DNA of 64,000 bases from Lumbricus terrestris (Eukaryota > Annelida > Clitellata > Crassiclitellata > Lumbricidae): positions 97,941,761 through 98,005,760 of the forward strand of contig OX457036.1 in assembly GCA_949752735.1 (NCBI GenBank), written 5' to 3'. The translations under genes and the position numbers were made by a program. A model generated the notes under the pieces. It worked only from the letters and a program-made list of their open reading frames with translations. It did not search any database and was not told where the DNA came from. This document shows positions 33,771-44,274 of this stretch, one piece after another. Every line of letters begins with the position of its first letter. Position 1 is the stretch's first letter.

Positions 33771-33925
33771 TTTTCGCTGATGACACCAATGTGTTTTACT
33801 CCATCTCATCTCTTGACGCCCAAATTCATGACGTTGACTTTGATTTGAAAAACGTATCCGAATGATTCCATGCTAATAAACTGTCGTTAAATCTTGATCA
33901 AATCAATTATTCAATCTTTAAATCC
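33771..33925 (+). pseudogene. LINE A, 3' piece
   Basis: FILFADDTNVFYSISSLDAQ, then a VSEWF-like stretch with Trp replaced by a stop, then FHANKLSLNLDQINYSIF. It carries the FADD catalytic motif and follows directly on the palm motifs at 32403-32585. Confidence 0.85.
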
Positions 33926-34523
33926 CATAGAAAGAGTTGTCGAATAGGAAACCTTGGGCGTGCATTGAAGGGGTTCCATACACTCAGGTAATATCAACCA
34001 AATTTGTGGGAGAGCCCTATAATATCAACACCTAAGCCAGGGAAGATCACATAAAATTAGGCTATATCTAATAAAAATTGTCACAAATTATTCGCGCGAT
34101 CCCTTGATATTTGACAATAACTAGTTACCTCTGTACATTGCGGCCAATTGCTATTGTTTCTTATTCCAGAAAGATTAAATTAATAAACAATTAAATTACC
34201 TCCCATCCTTACTTAGAATAAAGTTGGTGACGATATTTGTCAGATTCCTTCAAATTTCCTACTACCCGTGCAGTAAGCCCCCGACATTTATAGTCTGTAG
34301 TGACTTTCGTGCCATCTATAATATTATTAGTCGAATTGGCCTACAATCACAGAACGCGAAACTGTGCTATTAGTTAAGTTGTTTGCATTTTTAAAATTAT
34401 TTTGAGGCAGTATAATTTATGTCAGGACCACACCATCGCAACCCATGCAGTGGCTATCACCTTCATGGTGATTTAAATCCTATAGAAAGAGTAACTGTTG
34501 TCGAATAGAAAACCTTCGGTGTG
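33926..34523. repeat. repeat flank and empty-site paralogue of the MULE-like insertion
   Basis: 33916-33990 (TAGAAAGAGTTGTCGAATAGG to CCATACACTCAGGTAAT) is an uninterrupted relative of the sequence that surrounds the element at 34541-36300. The 34000-34470 interval is unassigned. Confidence 0.7.
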
Positions 34524-34540
34524 CAATGAAGGGGTTCCAT

Positions 34541-34650
34541 GACAATTCGGCGACAGACAATTAGGCGACAGACAATTAGGCGACAGACAATTCGGCGACA
34601 GACAATTAGGCGACAGACATTTTGGTGCCAGACAATTCGGCGCCAGCATG
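34541..34650. repeat. 15-bp minisatellite, left terminal array
   Basis: About seven units of GACAATTCGGCGACA with T-A-G-G variants (CAATTAGGCGACAGA). Confidence 0.9.
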
Positions 34651-34842
34651 TAAATTTATTTAAAATAGCGCTTAATCTTTAACACCACAAAGACAGAGTC
34701 TAATTTGCGATTTCTTTTTAATAGTGAACTGATAGTAAAAAAACTCGCATAGCTAGTTAAACCAACGCATAGTTAATGCTGTCAACTGAAAATACTGATC
34801 AAAGTAATGTTAACATTGTCAATTCTATGTAAACACTGCTTA

Positions 34843-35745
34843 GGGGCCGTCCATAAAGTACGTCACGCTCCAGGAGGGTGTGTGTAAGAAAGTGTGACAG
34901 TTTGTGACAGGGGAGGGGGTCAGGCCATGTGTGACGTCACACATTTACTTAAAAAAAATTATTTCTAATTTATTTTTAATTTTTTTAGTAGAATTTAATA
35001 GCTTTACAAATAATTTTCAGAAATTTTGTGAAACATTCGAATTAGTTTTATGTCAAAATAGCATGAAATGCGTATCTCCTGAATGTGTTGTTCACGATTC
35101 CTCTCGCTAGGAGCGCTAGTATGCTGTTGCGAAGCCTTGTTTTATGTATAGCCTTGCTTTCGTCATGCCGGAAGTATTATTATTTCTATGTTGTCCGCTG
35201 CATAATTATGTCACTGCAGAGCGACAAATTCGGAATTTAATTTTTACCTATATTAATGGTAATTATTATAATACAAAATTTTGAGGATTCAGAGGTAATA
35301 TTTATATAATTTAATCATTATTATCATGAACTTATAAACAATTATATTACGTAATTCTTTAAAATATATGATACCAAGCCATTGTATTATCTAATATAAA
35401 ATACCCACTTTCATTTGTCATCGTATATTAAAACAAAATTACATCACGCTTTTTTACTTTAAATTATCCACTAGCGGTTCTTAGTACCTAAAATCCGACC
35501 CGGCCCGGCCAGCGTGTCTAAAACCCGGCCTGGCCGGGATAAAAGTTGATTTCCCGTCACTGTCAAAGCGTTTAGGGACACACGTCACTCTCAGAGGAAT
35601 TATGGATAGGTGTTAATTTTTAAATAATTTTTTCGAAAGTGTGACGTATTTTAGGGGGGGGGGGGGGTCCGAGAGTTGTGACAGTTTGTGACAGGGGGGG
35701 TTTAAAATGGTCAAAAATAGCGTGACGTACTTTATGGACGGCCCC
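34843..35745. mobile_element. PIF/Harbinger-type element, 3-bp TTA TSD
   Basis: GGGGCCGTCCATAAAGTACG at the left and CGTACTTTATGGACGGCCCC at the right are exact inverses, followed by TGACAGTTTGTGACAGGGG on both sides. TTA at 34840-34842 and 35746-35748. 903 bp, no transposase. Short relatives at 38438-38613 and 39810-39983. Confidence 0.88.
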
Positions 35746-35853
35746 TTAAAGTAATGATAACAACTTGACTTGTAATAAAAAAAAGTGTTTAAACGTTAGC
35801 ATAGTTCGATTTAGCAGTCCTCTGCAACAATCGTCCGAATTAACAGTCCTGGC

Positions 35854-36095
35854 TTATAGGGTAATGTTGTGACAACATCCACGTAAGTAAGAGGTGATAT
35901 CGCGATTTTCGTAATCATTGACCACGGTTAGTAAGCGTTCATCTAGATCACGGTATCTCTTTCTCTTGGTTGGGGGAGCCTCACCGGCGAGGAGTTTCTC
36001 CATTTTCAGTCGACCAAGGTCCTGCTCCTTCTGTATATTCGAGACAAGTTTCTCCAGTGATGGGTGAACGGTTGTTAGGCCTACTGACCGTGCAA
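35854..36095 (-). pseudogene. MULE transposase C-terminal remnant
   Basis: Minus-strand frame: VHPSLEKLVSNIQKEQDLG, then LLAGEAPPTKRKRYRDLDER, then ENRDITSYLRGCCHNITL and a TAA stop at 35856-35854. The spacing of HP..., a (L/A)AG.PP-basic linker, the YRDLDERL helix and a C-terminal YLRG..HN motif is that of FLYWCH/MULE transposase-like proteins common in invertebrates. The catalytic core is missing. Upstream the frame runs into the minisatellite, which is not coding. Confidence 0.65.
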
Positions 36096-36300
36096 ACGGC
36101 GCCGAATTGTCTGGCCCCGAATTGTCTGGCCCCAAATTGTCTGGCCCCGAATTGTCTGGTCCCGAATTGTCTGGCCCCGAATTGTCTGGCCCCGAATTGT
36201 CTGGCCCCGAATTGTCTGGGCGCCGAATTGTCTGTCGCCGAATTGTCTGTTGCCGGACTGTCAGTCGCCAAATTGTCTGTCGCCGAATTGTCTTGTCACC
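36096..36300. repeat. 15-bp minisatellite, right terminal array
   Basis: About 13 units of GGCCCCGAATTGTCT, changing to CGCCGAATTGTCTGT nearest the end. Inverse of the left array. All three frames on both strands stay open because the unit is a multiple of three. Confidence 0.95.
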
Positions 36301-36317
36301 CAATGAAGGGGTTCCAT

Positions 36318-36804
36318 ACACTCAGGTAATCACTGAGGTATCACTGCCCAGAGGCCCCCTAGCGGTGTTGTAAGACCCGTTCCGGTTCTCCTGTGCAACC
36401 AAATGTAGCCCAGGCCTATTACAAATATTTCTTGCGTGCTGCTTAGTATAATTATTTGCAAACCTTTTGGTTCTTTTAATGCTTAATTTGATTTGTTAGC
36501 TGGAAAATAAATGATTTTTATATAATTTTGAGTCTTTAGACAGGTTTATTATGTCGGTCCGCCTAAACGAGAGCCACTACTTCACATCATGTTATAGCAT
36601 GCAATAATAGACCCTTCTGGGTCACCTGCATAGCAAGATCATGCCACTGGAAAAAGCATTCCTGCTCAGTTTAATTGTATGTGTTTAGTAACCAATAAAA
36701 ATAGGCTATGATTCCATGAAATGAAAAAGTGAACGATAAAAATCAAAATATGTGGGTTGACGATTCCTCATAGCCTACTAGCACTTTGTTACAATACATT
36801 CGTA
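36318..36804. other. unassigned sequence
   Basis: No gene or repeat recognised beyond the flank of the MULE-like element. Confidence 0.5.
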
Positions 36805-37035
36805 ATCGTAATCTCCAAACTTCTAAAGCGCTACTCGAAAGCCAAGCGAGGGGAACCAGCTTATTCATGAGCGCTGCATTGCATCAAAAGGGTTGGCCGT
36901 AAAAGAGTGGCCCAAAGGTTGAAAGGTGGTGCGGGTCGAGTTACCAGAGGGTTATAGGGGCGGAAAAGCTACTAAGGCGGTTGTCGTCTGGGTCGGGAAT
37001 TGGAAGGTGGAGGATAAGATGAGATAGGATAAGAG
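36805..37035 (-). mobile_element. SINE-like repeat with (ATTACG)n tail, copy 2
   Basis: Matches 21206-21440: CGTAATCGTAATCTCCAAAC, GCGCTACTCGAAAGCCAAG and GGAACCAGCTTATTCA. Tail at the low-coordinate end, so minus orientation. Confidence 0.65.
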
Positions 37036-38121
37036 TACATTATGCTCGAGCGAAATGTTTTTTGCACAGATTTAAACTCTTTGACAATTGGCTGTCGTTC
37101 TTTACTGTCGACTTTCCCTTGAAGTCATAGTCGGGACTCTTCTGGATTTAATTTATGCCAGCCTTATGCAACTGCACAATATTTATTACGAAATCAACCA
37201 GAGGAGACAACATAATCGATTCAATAATGATATTTTATTATAATAATTATGATAGTAATTATGATAACGTTGCGAACAATGCAGTAGTGATTATGTATTG
37301 TCAGATGGAGATACAGTATGTCATTCAGTAGACCAGAGATTCCACTCCTAGCTTTTTCAACCTAGATCTAGGTTTTTTCGGTGTAATCTATGTTTCTTGG
37401 TTTTTTGTCAAGATGTAGGTTTTTTTCGACGGCGAATTTTCAGAAAATGTTCGCCAAAAATAGAGGCTTTTGGTAAAAATGTACGAAAAACAAGCAAAAA
37501 GTAGAAACTTCTGCGAAAATTTTTGGATTTTGGAGGGATGACTAATAAAATCAGAGTTGCATCCCTGCAGTAGACCATGAAGGTCAAGGTATAGGAGAAA
37601 AGACCCAACGCTTTTAAATTCGACTATCCATTAATATAATCAAGGGATAGGTTGGAGGAACTAGATTTAGAAGGCAAAATAAGGATTTTTTGAAGTCAGT
37701 GAAGCTTTGAAGACGCTTAATGAAGATAATTTAGAAGTTTCCGAGCACAAGTAAAACAAATCAAGAGCAACCGAAATTTGGTCCCTTGGAAAAATTCCAA
37801 CTCAAACAAAGAAAAGTCAAAAACAAAGTTTACATGAATTTTCAGAAGTTGAAGAAGGAAGCAAAGAATGAGCTGGATTATAAGAGTTTTGCAAGGCTTA
37901 AAATGGGAAATCAAGAAGAAATCACGAAATGTTTGTCGGACAAACGGGGAAAAGTTAAATAAAATTTCAACTCATATGTAAATACAAGCAAATCTTGCTA
38001 CGCATTAGAGTAGGCTATGCTATGGTGAGCAATTCATATGGGTCCATCGCGTATCACAAAAGAGACGAAGAACTATAAAGAAATAACGATTTTGAAAAAT
38101 GTGTTTGTATCAGGGCTTAAA
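37036..38121. other. unassigned sequence
   Basis: A T-rich stretch with GGTTTTTT words lies at about 37366-37430. No coding frame has recognisable similarity. Confidence 0.45.
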
Positions 38122-38437
38122 GTGTGCCGTAGGGTTGTCCAGAATAACAAAAAGTTTCAGAAAACACCCATACTGAAGTTTTTCCCATGATTTTGTTCAT
38201 GTGTGGCCTACAGATATTTTTTACAGAATTTTAAAATGTCATCCTGATATCCCTCATGGCCCCTGAACTTAGGGACCGATTTTGGTAGAAATTGCACTGT
38301 ATTTTCAATACGAACAATTGATAGCGAAGCAGATAGGACTCACAGTTGCACTGTTAGACACCAAACGGATATAATTTTCATTATTCTTGACTAATCAGCA
38401 ATAAAACAAGTTGAAATGTACTATCTGAGCAATATAA

Positions 38438-38613
38438 GGGGCCGTCCATAAATGACGTCACGCAATTTAGGACGATTTTTGACCCCGAACCCCTTCGTTA
38501 CACGTCGTCACAAAATTCATACGATATCTATAATCTAGTAAGAAACTGTCACAAATAGCCACAGATTTGTGACCCGGCCCCCAGGTGCGTGACGTCATTT
38601 ATGGACGGTCCCC
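38438..38613. mobile_element. PIF/Harbinger MITE in the left arm
   Basis: GGGGCCGTCCATAAATGACG to CGTCATTTATGGACGGTCCC, 176 bp, same terminal family as 34843-35745. Confidence 0.85.
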
Positions 38614-39809
38614 AATGAAGTACCATTACGCACCCGCCGCAGGTGTCGCATCATATGGTTCACATCCCTATTTTTCACATAATGTTAGTAATGCTAATGC
38701 GAGTGCCTTGACACAAAGCCTATATGCTTAAAGATGTCGACTATGCAACAGCACCCAGACTATGATTACGGGACACTACTCGTAGTGCCTTGCTTAATGT
38801 CTTCTTGTCACAAGTTTGGAATTGCTTCATGTGCTCTTTGACACACTGCAAAGACCATGAATTATGATCTTTGTTCAAGATCGGTCGTAATGATGGTTGC
38901 GAAGTCTGATAATAAGCTTCAGTCCACGCTCAGCTGTGTCGTTTGTTGATGCTCCATCACGATCATCTCCCCCGTTGTCCATGACATGATTGATTTTAGT
39001 GAAGTTGATAATGGCAGTTGCCAATTTTGAAGTTGATTAACTTGGCAAGAATCCCAAGGGTGGTTGGGGGGTTTCAACCCTCCAGTCTTTCTTACAGACC
39101 CATTGTAAAGTATGTTTTTCACACACCAATTCCTAGTGGATCATAGGCCACAGCGTTATTTGTCCCCAATTCTCACACTGGTTAATACCTCACGGAAGAA
39201 ATTGTTCCATTTGTACTTTTGAGCAAAAATCCTATGATAACAAGAATTAGCGACTCGATTGCTAGCCACACCACTGCTGCCTGAGACCATCTGCAAGTTT
39301 CGATAGGTCTTGCCTTCAAACAAGTTGCTCGCGATACAACCTTTACGAACTTAACTGACCCAGAATCACACACTATGTTCTGACTGTTGGACATCAGCAA
39401 TGACTGCCTAGTTGAGCCAGCAAATCAATAGTCATGTGACCAAACATACATCTCAGCTGATAAATTGTTTCGTGCTGTAAAAGTTGTAATGGACACAGCT
39501 GAGCGTGGACTGAAGCATATTATCAGACTTCGCAACCATTATTACGACCGATCTTGAACAAAAATCCTCCATCGCCTTTGCAGGATGTCAAAGAGCACAT
39601 GAAGCAATTCCAAACTTTTGACAAGAAGATATTACGAGTAGTGTCCCGTAATTATAGTCTGGGTGCTGTTGAAGAGTCAACATCTTTAAGCATATTATAG
39701 GCTTTGTGTCAAGGCACTCGCAACAGTAGCATTACTAACATTATGTGAAAAATAGGGATGTGAACCATGTGATGTGACGCCTGCGGCGGGTGCATAATGG
39801 TACTTCATT

Positions 39810-39983
39810 GGGGACCGTCCATAAATGACGTCACGCACCCCAGGGGAGGACCGGGTCACACATATGTGACTATTTGTGACAATTTCTTGCTAGATATCGT
39901 ATGAATTTTGTGACGACGTGTAACGAGAGGGTTCGGGGTCAAAAATCGTCCTAAATTGCGTGACGTCATTTATGGACGGCCCC
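39810..39983. mobile_element. PIF/Harbinger MITE in the right arm (mirror copy)
   Basis: Inverse of the 38438-38613 element at the mirrored position, so it was present before the arm was duplicated. Confidence 0.85.
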
Positions 39984-40302
39984 TTATATTGCTCAGAGAG
40001 TACATTTCAACTTGTTTTATTGCTGATTAGTCAAGAATAATGAAAATTATATCCATTTGGTGTCTAATAGTGCAACTGTGAGTCCTATCTGCTTCGCTAT
40101 CAATTGTTCGTATTGAAAATACAGTGCAATTTCTACCAAAATCGGTCCCTAAGTTCAGGGGCCATGAGGGATATCAGGATGACATTTTAAAATTCTGTAA
40201 AAAATATCTGTAGGCCACACATGAACAAAATCATGGGAAAAACTTCAGTATGGGTGTTTTCTGAAACTTTTTGTTAATCTGGACAACCCTAGTGTGCCGT
40301 CA

Positions 40303-40465
40303 TGGACGGCGTCCTGGCACTTATTTTCGACGCAGGACGCCGTCCTATCACTTATTTGGCCAGCACTGCCAAATGGACGGTCGTCCATGACTGCATGGAC
40401 GGCGTCCATGCAGTTACGGACGGCCGTCCATGATTGCATGGACGACCGTTCAGACAGCGATAGTC
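40303..40465. repeat. cluster of interleaved GGACGGCGTCC/GGACGGCCGTCC palindromes
   Basis: CATGGACGGCGTCC, GGACGCCGTCC, GGACGGTCGTCCATG, CATGGACGGCGTCCATG, GGACGGCCGTCCATG and CATGGACGACCG occur in about 160 bp, so several alternative hairpins can form. Confidence 0.8.
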
Positions 40466-40569
40466 GGCAATGCATGGCAACAGGTTTCTATAGGACGTTG
40501 AGTTTTATGCCCAAATATTTCACAAATATTTCAGATATTTCATTTTAGATTTCTAGAATGTTATCCATT

Positions 40570-41110
40570 GTATATCCATAATGAGCAATTTTATTAAGAT
40601 GACGTCTTAAAATGCCACCATTGCAGTGAGGAAATTCAAACATGCAAACAACGTGGAGAGGACATTTATTGAACTCGTAAACTGTGTCTTTCATCAATGA
40701 AATTATGAGAAATTTGTTACCATTACAGTTTGAAGATTACACAAAAATTTAAACAGCTGAAGGACACTTTTGAAGCCATAAACCACGACTATCGGTACTG
40801 AAGTGATGAGCCGTTTAGTTAAAATGACAGCATAAAATGCTATTATTGCAATGTGGAAAATCGTCAAATTTGAACAATGGGGGGAAACATTTCTTGAAAT
40901 CTGAAACCATATCTTTCAGCAGCGAAATTATGAGGGATTTTGCAGTTAAGAGATTTGACAGAGTTAAACAATAGCAGGACTCTGCAGGAGACACTTTTGA
41001 AGTCGAAATCCACGACTATAAGCACTGAAATGATGAGCATTTTCGTCATAATGACAGTCTAAAATGTTACCATTGCAGCATGGAAATTCAAAAACATTTC
41101 GATATGTGGG
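40570..41110. repeat. diverged ~227-bp tandem repeat, 2.4 copies
   Basis: AATGAGCA/GATGAGCC/GATGAGCA starts at about 40580, 40806 and 41033. Each is followed by AAAATG-CA/TTATTGCA-TG-GGAAA, and later by CACTTTTGAAG and CCACGACTAT. Diverged, so old. Confidence 0.8.
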
Positions 41111-41285
41111 GAGATGCTATCCCATCCACCAAAACCCCTCCCTCTGCTCAGTGGCTCAACACTAAGCAATGGTCGCAAAATACAATAAGTATAAGTTAAG
41201 CCTTCATAGAATTTGTTCTAAAAATTAGGAAATCACACCTTTTGTTGAGCCCGTAAAAACTCCTAAATACGACATGCCTCTTAAG

Positions 41286-41491
41286 CAAGGCCGTAGCTAG
41301 GGGGGTGTTTTGGGTGTTTGAACACCCCCCGAAATGGAAAATGTGAAAAATAATATAATGCATTTACTAGTACATGATGCAAAAACCATGAAATAAAACC
41401 GTGAAAACACCCCCCGAAATGAGAAATGTAAAAAAATAAAATGAATTGGTGACAAAACACCCCCCGAAATCAGATCCTGGCTACGGCCTTG
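41286..41491. mobile_element. CAAGGCCGTAGC-family MITE, second copy, perfect 8-bp TSD
   Basis: CAAGGCCGTAGCTAGGGGGG at the left and CCTGGCTACGGCCTTG at the right. TSD CTCTTAAG at 41278-41285 and 41492-41499. It lacks the ACTGATGACC-T tract motif of the 20.7 kb copy. Confidence 0.95.
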
Positions 41492-41689
41492 CTCTTAAGT
41501 CTCCTATACGGTACCCATATGACGGCGTACTTACAAACTTGTTATTGGCCTAAACTTTTAACTGTTGTGATTACGGTAAAGACAAAACCTTTATCTTTTA
41601 CAATAAAACTTTGACTTTTATTGTTATCCAGGTAGCTTGCGACTCTGAAAAACGACTTATTCTTGAATTTTCATGACTTTATCGTTCAT

Positions 41690-41967
41690 AAAATAGCTGG
41701 CAAACAAGGGCCGAAAAAGGCTCCAGTTGAGGTCGACACAGCTAAAAATGCGTTGGTCGCTGGGGCTCCAGACCCCGCTGGGGGAGCTTACGACGCTCCC
41801 CAGACCCCCTAGTCGGCATGGACTTCGTGCCTTCGGCACTCGCAGCTTCGCGCCTTTGGCGCTTGCAATATGAGCACCCTTTAAGAAAACATTTCTTATG
41901 CACCTCTGGGAGGGAGGAACGGCTTAGAGCTTCAGCCCTCAAACCTGAAATCCTGGCGCCGCCACTG
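41690..41967. mobile_element. MITE-like repeat with CAGTGGCGGCGCCAGG end
   Basis: The right end CCTGGCGCCGCCACTG is a common hAT-MITE terminus. Inside, GGGGCTCCAGACCCC and GTGCCTTCGGCAC form short palindromes. The left end and TSD were not identified. Confidence 0.5.
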
Positions 41968-42047
41968 ACGGCTAATTAAGTCTCCATATACAATACAGCG
42001 TCATGGCACTTCCTTTTTTACACTTTAAGCACTGGTTTGTATAATAC

Positions 42048-42098
42048 CTGAGTGATTACCACAGGAGTAGCGGAGGTTGTGTCCTTGGCGTCTGTCAT
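42048..42098 (-). CDS. possible start exon of the BRICHOS-like gene
   Basis: ATG at 42098-42096 begins MTDAKDTTSATPVVITQ and ends at a donor (ACTCAG|GTATTATAC, exon end 42048) in phase 0. The TM exon at 31119 has ACAG immediately before its ATG and is also phase 0, so the two could be joined across a 10.9-kb intron. The upstream boundary may be CTACAG near 42238. This is inference from phase and strand only. Confidence 0.3.
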
Positions 42099-42469
42099 TT
42101 TGAAGAGACTTGGCATAGTTCTCATCAGCCACTCGATGCGAATGCAAAATTCTCGGCAACGGACGATTCACGGAGACCAGGTGTATAGTTTCTGCGAAAC
42201 TGTAGCCTTCAGTTGGATCTTCTTGGGAGTCATTCGCCTGTAGGAGATTATATACTATTAAACCAGGATGTAACAGCCACTTGTGGGATTTTTGCATACA
42301 CATGCAAGAGCAGTGTTTTGTCCCAACGATCGAGTTAAATTTTACGGTTCAAGGAAGTTGAGTAATATTGAATTTGGAAATTTCCAATATGACTTCTGAA
42401 ACAATTTTTATGCTCATAAAAACAGTTCAATCAGAATGTCACTTAGACTTGCATCCAAACATGTTTGGA

Positions 42470-43757
42470 ATTTCCCGTCCATGCAGCCCTCTTGCGTCAA
42501 CCTCATGGGCAGAGTTTGATTTCCGCTCGTGGAGGGGCTAAAACCTTCTTGGGGGGGGGGCTAAGCCCGGGAAAAGATACCATTTACACGGCAGAAAAAA
42601 AAGGGTCTTCTTTGGGGGTTTAGCCCCCCCTAGCCCCTGATAAACTCCGCCCATGGTCGACCTTCCCTTGACAGTGTTGGCACAAATGAGGTTCACAAAG
42701 CGATGTTCCTAATCTCATGCCAACTGCAAACCGTATCTCCTCGTCTGAGAGGCGCAGGCCCAGCGCAGACACAGGGGGAGCGAGCATCCAGTCTCCAGAA
42801 TGAGGAACTCTCGAAGCTAGCAGGCGAGCGCGGTCGCATGGGACACTGGTGGACTCCATGCCTTTTCAGTGAATCTAGAATCCCACTCCTTTTGGCTGTG
42901 CGATGCTGCTCCAGTACGTGGGTCTGCGCCTGTCAGGGTAATCCATGCATTGAGAGCTGAGTCTGCAAGAACATATGGAGCATCAGCTGACTCTGTATGT
43001 AGGATGCAGGCCTGCAGTTCGCTCGTGCTAGCGGCAGAAGCCAGAAAGGCAGAAAGTGCCAGCGTTGATGCACAGCGAACTCCAAGGCCACCATCTCTGA
43101 CAGGCAAAGAAGCCTGGAGCCAGCGGTCGTCGTCAAGGTCCACGTTCAAGATGGTAGATAGACCTTCTCTCAGTAAGTGGTCGAACCGAGCCAAGCCCGG
43201 GCAATCAGCACAGACTGCTGTGCGCATGCTGTAAAGCAACTTAGGAACGCTTAAGCTGTTTTTGAGCAGAACCAGAGCGTCGTGAGTATAGAGCATGGAA
43301 AGTCTTGCGATTGCTCTTTCTAGGTCGTTCGCCTTCGATCCTACAATCATCTCCACAGCTGGACCCGGCAACAGAGGTGCACCCAACAAGGTCAACTCCT
43401 CAAAGGTGATGTTCGTAAAACCTTCAAACGCCGGGTCATTGAATTGTATCTGATTGTTATAGCAGGCTATTTCGCATTTGCTGCGGTTTAATGTCAAACC
43501 AAGGTCCTTCGCTTCGTGTGCAATCAGAAGGACATCGGCGGCCACTCTCTCCCTGCTACCACCCAATGTCAGGTCATCCAGGTAGCCAACACGCAGATTT
43601 GATCTCAGTTTGATCAAAACTGGTTGTAAGACAAGGCAGAACTACAGAGGACCCAAAGGATCGCCTTGCTGTGTCACCTCCTCAGTTCGTATGATATTCG
43701 ATCCATAACGTAGGAGTGGACCTATGGAGTAGGCAGCGTGAGCAATTCGGTAGAGCA
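42470..43757 (-). pseudogene. R2/R4-type LINE fragment C: reverse transcriptase to zinc knuckle
   Basis: Minus-strand translation: EEVTQQGDPLGPL with a stop, RVGYLDDLTLGG (YLDD catalytic motif), LGLTLNRSKCEIAC, a thumb region (LLKNSLSVPKLLYSMRTAVC), DGGLGVRCASTLALSAFLAS, then in another frame GDWMLAPPVSALGLRLSDEE and EPHLCQHCQGKVD-ARGLHG (start of a CCHC knuckle). At least two frame breaks. The 5' side stops at the (ATT)n tract (43758-43815), as in truncated target-primed insertion. A MITE at 42504-42655 splits its 3' part. Clade R2/R4 is inferred from the domain order shared with fragment A. Confidence 0.85.
42504..42655. mobile_element. 152-bp hAT-like MITE inside LINE fragment C
   Basis: CATGGGCAGAGTTTGA at the left, TAAACTCCGCCCATG at the right. 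TSD GTCAACCT (42496-42503) and GTCGACCT (42656-42663), one mismatch. Excising it restores the LINE knuckle frame. Confidence 0.88.
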
Positions 43758-43759
43758 AA

Positions 43760-43815
<56 letters not shown>
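43758..43815. repeat. (ATT)n tract between LINE fragments C and B
   Basis: About 19 uninterrupted ATT units. Confidence 0.97.
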
Positions 43816-43817
<2 letters not shown>

Positions 43818-44225
43818 CAATCATTTATTAAACGCAGCATTTTTTTTACAAGAATCTGCATGAAAAGTTGCTTAGTTCTCCCCTCCTCATCACCGAACAA
43901 CTGAATGCATGTGTCTCGAAATGCAACTGCATTGTATCTGTGCGTGCAAATAGAGAAGCGTTGGGAAAGATGCGTGGTTTCGAGTGGGCTTCCAGTTACA
44001 ACTGACAAACGTCGGTCAAGTTCAGTTAAAAATTCAGTGCATGATTTGTTAATGGGACCAAGTGTTTCATGAGAAATTGGGATAAAATCATGTTTTGCGG
44101 GGAGGCTCTCATACTTCACATTTTTTCGCGTTGCTGCCACTTCGGCCGCGCTCCCGGGTGTAGTCGATGTCACGTGGATGTACGAGGCGGCGCAAGTGTG
44201 GATGCTAGTGGCATCCCATGCTAAG
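43816..44225 (-). pseudogene. R2/R4-type LINE fragment B: restriction-like endonuclease C-terminus
   Basis: Minus frame LAWDATSIHTCAASYIHVTS, AAEVAATRKNVKYESL, HDFIPISHETLGPINKS and TGSPLETTHLSQRFSICTHR, ending LRLIND and TGA at 43819-43817. It is collinear with the endonuclease end of fragment A (CLAWDVTVPDT... HHFVPVAIETGG). It begins and ends in (ATT)n. Confidence 0.85.
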
Positions 44226-44274
44226 TTATTATTATTATTATTATTATTTATTATTATTATTATTATTAACACAT
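44226..44274. repeat. (ATT)n tract between fragments B and A
   Basis: About 16 ATT units with one interruption. Confidence 0.95.

Larger units (their letters stand above)
34541..36300 (-). mobile_element. MULE-like foldback element with 15-bp minisatellite termini, 17-bp flanking repeat
   Basis: CAATGAAGGGGTTCCAT flanks it exactly at 34524-34540 and 36301-36317. The paralogue at 33945-33990 shows the unoccupied site. Left end is GACAATTCGGCGACAGACAA and tandem relatives. Right end is the inverse, arrays of GCCGAATTGTCTG and GGCCCCGAATTGTCT. A C-terminal transposase remnant is encoded on the minus strand at 36095-35854. Modular inverted repeats made of about 15-bp tandem units recall the sea urchin TU/foldback elements. 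A 17-bp duplication is longer than usual for MULEs. Confidence 0.75.
38130..40291. mobile_element. 2.16-kb foldback hAT-like element, ~800-bp arms, perfect 8-bp TSD
   Basis: TAGGGTTGTCCAGA at the left and TCTGGACAACCCTA at the right, flanked by GTGTGCCG at 38122-38129 and 40292-40299. Arms 38130-38940 and 39493-40291 are inverted copies along almost their whole length. The spacer (38941-39492) is unrelated and has no transposase. A Harbinger MITE occupies the same place in both arms. Confidence 0.92.

Noticed and set aside
35970..36373. GPELSGPELSG and similar repeat frames
   Set aside because: Shadows of the 15-bp terminal minisatellite of the MULE-like element. Only the non-repetitive 35854-36095 part has family-like features.
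42703..43234. Plus-strand open frames opposite the R2/R4-type LINE
   Set aside because: Antisense shadows of the RT frame on the minus strand.
43642..43824. Poly-Ile/poly-Asn open frames
   Set aside because: Translations of (ATT)n. The adjoining non-repeat parts belong to the LINE fragments.
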